64,000 nucleotides of DNA. It comes from Candidatus Sumerlaea chitinivorans (GTDB lineage: Bacteria; Sumerlaeota; Sumerlaeia; Sumerlaeales; Sumerlaeaceae). The position numbers were made by a program, and so were the translations under genes. Positions 60,700-64,000 of the stretch are shown one piece after another (positions within the stretch are counted from its first letter, which is position 1; the number at the start of each line of letters is the position of its first letter). The notes under the pieces were generated by a model. That model ran no database searches and was not told where the DNA came from. It saw only the letters and a list, made by a program, of their open reading frames with translations. Location: NCBI GenBank assembly GCA_003290465.1, contig CP030759.1, forward strand, positions 2,492,572-2,556,571, given 5' to 3'.

Positions 60700-63558
60700 A
60701 TGGAACACGAGAGATTTTTGAACCTTCAACCTGAACTTTGCGCGCTGACGGGTCCTCTGGCATCGGATACAATCTGGCTGGATCAGCTTTTGGGTGAACT
60801 CCTTACTTTGAAGCACAAAAAGCACGTGATCGCCCTTGCCCGCGCCCTCTACGAAGAAGCCCCCGATGCTGATGCAAAAACCCTCTTCGAGCGACATCCC
60901 GAGCTGCGGGATCCGCATACTCTTGTGGACGTCGTCCGAGCCATCACCGTGCTCCTCCAGCTCATTAATACTGTCGAGCAGAAAGAGATCGTCCGCATCA
61001 ACATGCAGCGCGAGGTTATGGGTGACTCGGTCCCTCGTCCCGAGTCGCTCCGCGATACCATTGCGCGCCTTCACGCAAAAGGCTGCAGCGCCGAAGAAGT
61101 CCAGTCCGCTCTCATGCGCATCCAAATCTGCCCCACCATCACAGCTCACCCCACAGAAGCGCGCCGCCGATCCGTGCTCACCAAACTGATCGCTGTTGCC
61201 GAAGCTCTCACCCGCGCTTCCCAAGCGCCCGAAACCCCGCACCTCGATCGTCCGCTCAGTTGGCGTCGCCTCATCGAACATGAATTGCGCCATACCCTCA
61301 CTGCCCTTTGGGATACATCCGAGCTCAGAGCGGCACCCTACACCGCCGAAGACGAAGTCACCAATGCTCTCTACTATTTTCGACACACGATCCTCAAAGT
61401 TGTGCCGTGGGTAGTGAATGACCTCGTTCTGGCGCTCCACGAGTTTTATCCGGATCACACATTTGAGATCCCGCCTCTCTTTCGGTTTCACTCATGGGTG
61501 GGCGGCGACCGGGACGGCAATCCGAATGTCACCCCAGAGCTCACATGGCGGGCCTTGCTCCTGTACCGCGAAACAGCGCTCAGCCACTACCTCGATCAGG
61601 TGCGCTCGCTCCAGCAGGTACTCACTGAAAGCGTGAAAGCCACCCCGCCCTCGGAGGCCTTGGCCAAGTCGCTCGATCACGACGCTGCAATGGTTGCGAT
61701 TCCCGAAGTTCAACGAGCCCGCTACGCCCAAGAGCCCTACGCGCTCAAGCTTGAGTACATCGCCGCACGACTGCGCGCATCACTCGCCCATCTGACTGAA
61801 CTCCAAGATTTCCGCGCAGAGGGTCCTCGATTCCTCGCACGACCACCCGCTTACGCTTCCAGTGCTGAATTCCAGACGGATCTCGAACTCATTGCCGATT
61901 CGCTCCGCGCGAATCAGTCCGAAGCAACTGCTCGTTGGAGCCCCCTTGCGGCACTGCTGACTCAGGTGCAGGTGTTTGGCTTCCACCTCGCCTCCCTCGA
62001 CATCCGCGAGCACAGCGCCGAACACGAGAGCGCCGTGGGCGAAATTCTTGCAGCAGGTGGCGTCCTTCAGGATGCACGCGCCTACAGCCAGCTCGCGGAG
62101 AACGACCGCATACGCCTCCTCACTCGCGAACTCTCGATGCCACGTCCCCTGCTACCCCGCGAAACCTCTCTCTCGCCCCACACCAGCCGGGTGCTCGAGG
62201 TCTTCCACGTCATGCGCCACGCCAACCGCTACCTTTCCCCAAACGCGAGCACCGCGTACGTCATCAGCATGACCCACGGCCTCAGCGACGTGCTTGAGGT
62301 TATGCTTATGGCCAAAGAAGTGGGCCTAATCCGCGGGGAACCCAACGGGAAGGGTTTACAAAGCGACGTCGACGTGGTCCCCCTTTTCGAAACCATCCAC
62401 GACCTCACAGTCTGCGATCGCCTGACGCACAAGCTTTTCCGAAACCCCGTCTATGCCGCACAACTTCGCGCCCGCGGCGGTTTTCAGGAGATCATGCTTG
62501 GCTACTCCGATTCGAGTAAGGACGGCGGATATCTTGCGGCGAATTGGGCTCTCTACGACGCTCAGCGACGCCTGGCCCGCGTCTGCCAGCGTGCCAATGT
62601 CACCTTGCGGCTCTTCCACGGGCGCGGCGGCACCGTCGGCCGTGGCGGTGGGCGCGCCAGCCTCTCGATCCTCGCCCAACCCCCCGGAAGCTTTTCCGGC
62701 CGCATCCGTTTCACCGAGCAAGGCGAGGTCGTGTCGTTCCGCTACGGACTCCCCCCAATTGCTCACCGACACCTTGAGCAGATCACTGGCGCCGTGCTCA
62801 CTGCGGTTTTGCGCCAACCCACCGGGCCTCGCCGACTCAAACAATACTACGCCGCGATGGAGCGCCTCGCCGCCGCCTCGCAAAAGCACTACCAGCATCT
62901 CGTCTATGGTTCGCCCGACTTTTGGCACTTCTACACTCAGGCGACCCCCGTCGCTCACATTGGCCGGCTCTCGATTGCCTCCCGTCCGGTCATGCGCCCC
63001 GGCAAAGCCCGCGCCGCCCTCCAAGAACTGCGCGCCATTCCGTGGGTCTTTGCATGGACTCAGGCACGCTTCACTGTGCCGGGCTGGTTCGGCGTGGGCA
63101 CCGCATTGGAAACCTTCTGTGCCAAGTCGCCGCGCCAACAAGCCCTGCTACGCGAAATGTACGAAAAATGGACCTTCTTCCGCATGGTGGTGGACAATGC
63201 CGAGCTCGAGTTAGCGCGCGCTCACATGCCAACTGCACACCACTACTGCACCCGCGTGCAGCCGAAAGCGCTCGGTGAGCGCTTCTATCGGGAAATCGAA
63301 TCGGAGTTCGAGCGCTCCGTCCGTTGGGTTCTTGCCGCTGCTGGTCACGAGGAACTTCTCGAGCGCACTCGCATCGTCCAGCGCCTTGTCCAGATGCGCA
63401 ACCCCATCGTTCTCCCCCTCAACAAGCTCCAAGTTGCCCTCATGGCAGAGTGGGAGAAACTATCGCCCGACGCTCCTGCCGAAGAACGCACCATGATTCA
63501 GAATGCGATTCTGCTAACCATTGCCGGCATTGCCGCTGGTATGCAGAGCACAGGTTGA
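60700..63558 (+). CDS. ppc: Phosphoenolpyruvate carboxylase
   Basis: This 952-aa enzyme fixes bicarbonate onto PEP to make oxaloacetate, replenishing the TCA cycle. The essential His is in ICPTITAHPTEARRR (about residue 150). The bicarbonate/PEP loop is FHGRGGTVGRGGGRA (about residue 640), and GYSDSSKDGGYLAANW lies before it. The chain ends with QSTG, where bacterial enzymes normally have QNTG. Length fits the bacterial-type family. No ribosome binding site is present, and a nearby promoter suggests a short leader. Confidence 0.95.
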   Translation: MEHERFLNLQPELCALTGPLASDTIWLDQLLGELLTLKHKKHVIALARALYEEAPDADAKTLFERHPELRDPHTLVDVVRAITVLLQLINTVEQKEIVRINMQREVMGDSVPRPESLRDTIARLHAKGCSAEEVQSALMRIQICPTITAHPTEARRRSVLTKLIAVAEALTRASQAPETPHLDRPLSWRRLIEHELRHTLTALWDTSELRAAPYTAEDEVTNALYYFRHTILKVVPWVVNDLVLALHEFYPDHTFEIPPLFRFHSWVGGDRDGNPNVTPELTWRALLLYRETALSHYLDQVRSLQQVLTESVKATPPSEALAKSLDHDAAMVAIPEVQRARYAQEPYALKLEYIAARLRASLAHLTELQDFRAEGPRFLARPPAYASSAEFQTDLELIADSLRANQSEATARWSPLAALLTQVQVFGFHLASLDIREHSAEHESAVGEILAAGGVLQDARAYSQLAENDRIRLLTRELSMPRPLLPRETSLSPHTSRVLEVFHVMRHANRYLSPNASTAYVISMTHGLSDVLEVMLMAKEVGLIRGEPNGKGLQSDVDVVPLFETIHDLTVCDRLTHKLFRNPVYAAQLRARGGFQEIMLGYSDSSKDGGYLAANWALYDAQRRLARVCQRANVTLRLFHGRGGTVGRGGGRASLSILAQPPGSFSGRIRFTEQGEVVSFRYGLPPIAHRHLEQITGAVLTAVLRQPTGPRRLKQYYAAMERLAAASQKHYQHLVYGSPDFWHFYTQATPVAHIGRLSIASRPVMRPGKARAALQELRAIPWVFAWTQARFTVPGWFGVGTALETFCAKSPRQQALLREMYEKWTFFRMVVDNAELELARAHMPTAHHYCTRVQPKALGERFYREIESEFERSVRWVLAAAGHEELLERTRIVQRLVQMRNPIVLPLNKLQVALMAEWEKLSPDAPAEERTMIQNAILLTIAGIAAGMQSTG

Positions 63559-63590
63559 GTTCAGTGCCAGCCTACCGGCGTGCTCATCTC

Positions 63591-64000
63591 TCACTGATTC
63601 TCGCGCAAAAATTTCTCGAGCTCGGACTCTTGTTTACGAAGGAATTTGTCCTCGCGCTCCTCGAGTTCTCGGCGCCGCTTTTCCTCCGCCACCATTTGTT
63701 CGCCCGAAATGGATTTCGGATGGATTTGAAACCCCGGCTGGCTGATGAGCGTCTTCAGCCGCGTCACAAGGTCCTCCGCCGAAAACGGTTTTGCCAGGAA
63801 GTCTGTGGCACCCAAACGCAGCGCATACTCACGATCCCGCGGCGAGCTCTTGCCTGAAATCATGATGATCGGTGTGCGCTTGAAGCGGCAGTTGCGCCGC
63901 AGCGATTGGCAAAGTTGGTAGCCGCTCATCTTGGGCAACATCGCGTCGAGCACGATAATGTCGGGTTCATAGAGCGTGATCTTCTCAACGGCCTGAATTC
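63591..64000 (-). CDS. Response regulator receiver protein (5' end outside window)
   Basis: The minus-strand gene continues past the right edge. 136 codons are visible, reading through EPDIIVLDAMLPKMSG to the stop. The phosphoacceptor Asp is in VLDAM (codon 63945-63947). MISGKSS holds the conserved Ser/Thr switch, and the conserved Lys is in FLAKPFSAED. After the receiver domain only a charged coiled coil follows (about 45 residues, Glu/Arg/Lys-rich), with no DNA-binding domain. It may be a stand-alone receiver, or have an output domain before the visible part. Its partner kinase is unknown; the nearest histidine kinase is about 19 kb away. Confidence 0.85.
   Translation of the reverse strand, partial: IQAVEKITLYEPDIIVLDAMLPKMSGYQLCQSLRRNCRFKRTPIIMISGKSSPRDREYALRLGATDFLAKPFSAEDLVTRLKTLISQPGFQIHPKSISGEQMVAEEKRRRELEEREDKFLRKQESELEKFLRENQ

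Overview
The window is gene-dense (about 47 protein genes and one tRNA), GC-rich chromosomal DNA. It carries no transposase, integrase, phage gene or CRISPR array. The gene content is that of a diderm, free-living bacterium: GspA/GspB secretion factors, a type IV prepilin, PilT, periplasmic-type signal peptides, HemA-route tetrapyrrole synthesis, RNase J, PEP carboxylase and LexA. A plant/cyanobacterial-type IspH, a prepilin of the 'RKAFTLIE...NFLEAQTRSK' kind, a malectin-GH116-like protein and two GH10-like proteins recall deep-branching uncultured groups such as Sumerlaeota, Hydrogenedentes or Planctomycetes relatives. That placement is an impression from protein style, not a tested assignment.

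Layout. 0-5 kb, minus strand: gspB, gspA, a DUF503 gene and two ABC sugar permeases. 5-8.6 kb, plus: PhnP-like phosphodiesterase, prepilin with terminator, ispH, tRNA-Lys(CUU). 8.6-15 kb: M3-like peptidase and a two-domain cohesin-like secreted protein (minus), a stand-alone CofG-like radical SAM enzyme (plus), hisD (minus). 14.9-16.0 kb is the only long non-coding stretch. It holds four copies of a composite repeat in two orientations and a minus-strand terminator behind two small cysteine-rich secreted proteins (16.0-16.8 kb). 17-27.9 kb: dihydropyrimidinase, a long GH10-like protein with an LPxL-repeat linker, a methyltransferase, a hydrolase, threonine synthase, a DUF2892 protein, a NodB deacetylase and an unrecognised protein. 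27.9-35.4 kb, minus: GT4 glycosyltransferase, the overlapping sirC-hemX-hemA-SGNH operon, and infB. 35.8-42.3 kb, plus: RNase J, pilT, a BFN-domain protein and the GH116-like protein. 42.4-48 kb: a sensor kinase diverging from an operon of a membrane protein, a secreted Ig/TPR-like protein, folP and proB. 48-54 kb: nucleotidyltransferase, membrane glycosyltransferase-like protein, S1/P1 nuclease and a second GH10-like protein. 53.7-64 kb: FHA-GAF protein coupled to cinA, uvrC, lexA-engB with an upstream SOS-type operator, a PP2C phosphatase, ppc, and a response regulator cut by the right edge.

How the genes fit together. The prepilin, PilT, GspA and GspB point to type IV pilus/type II secretion machinery scattered over the chromosome. 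The secreted enzymes (two GH10-like proteins, GH116-like, deacetylase, S1/P1 nuclease, SGNH hydrolase) fit a polymer-degrading or envelope-remodelling lifestyle. Several start/stop overlaps (sirC/hemX, hemX/hemA, hemA/SGNH, the two permeases, FHA/cinA, lexA/engB) indicate translational coupling. The most unusual items are the paired cysteine-rich secreted proteins with their own terminator, the composite repeat cluster next to them, the isolated CofG-like enzyme, the malectin-GH116-like protein, and the unrecognised gene at 26.5-27.9 kb. No clearly new multi-gene system could be proven from sequence alone.
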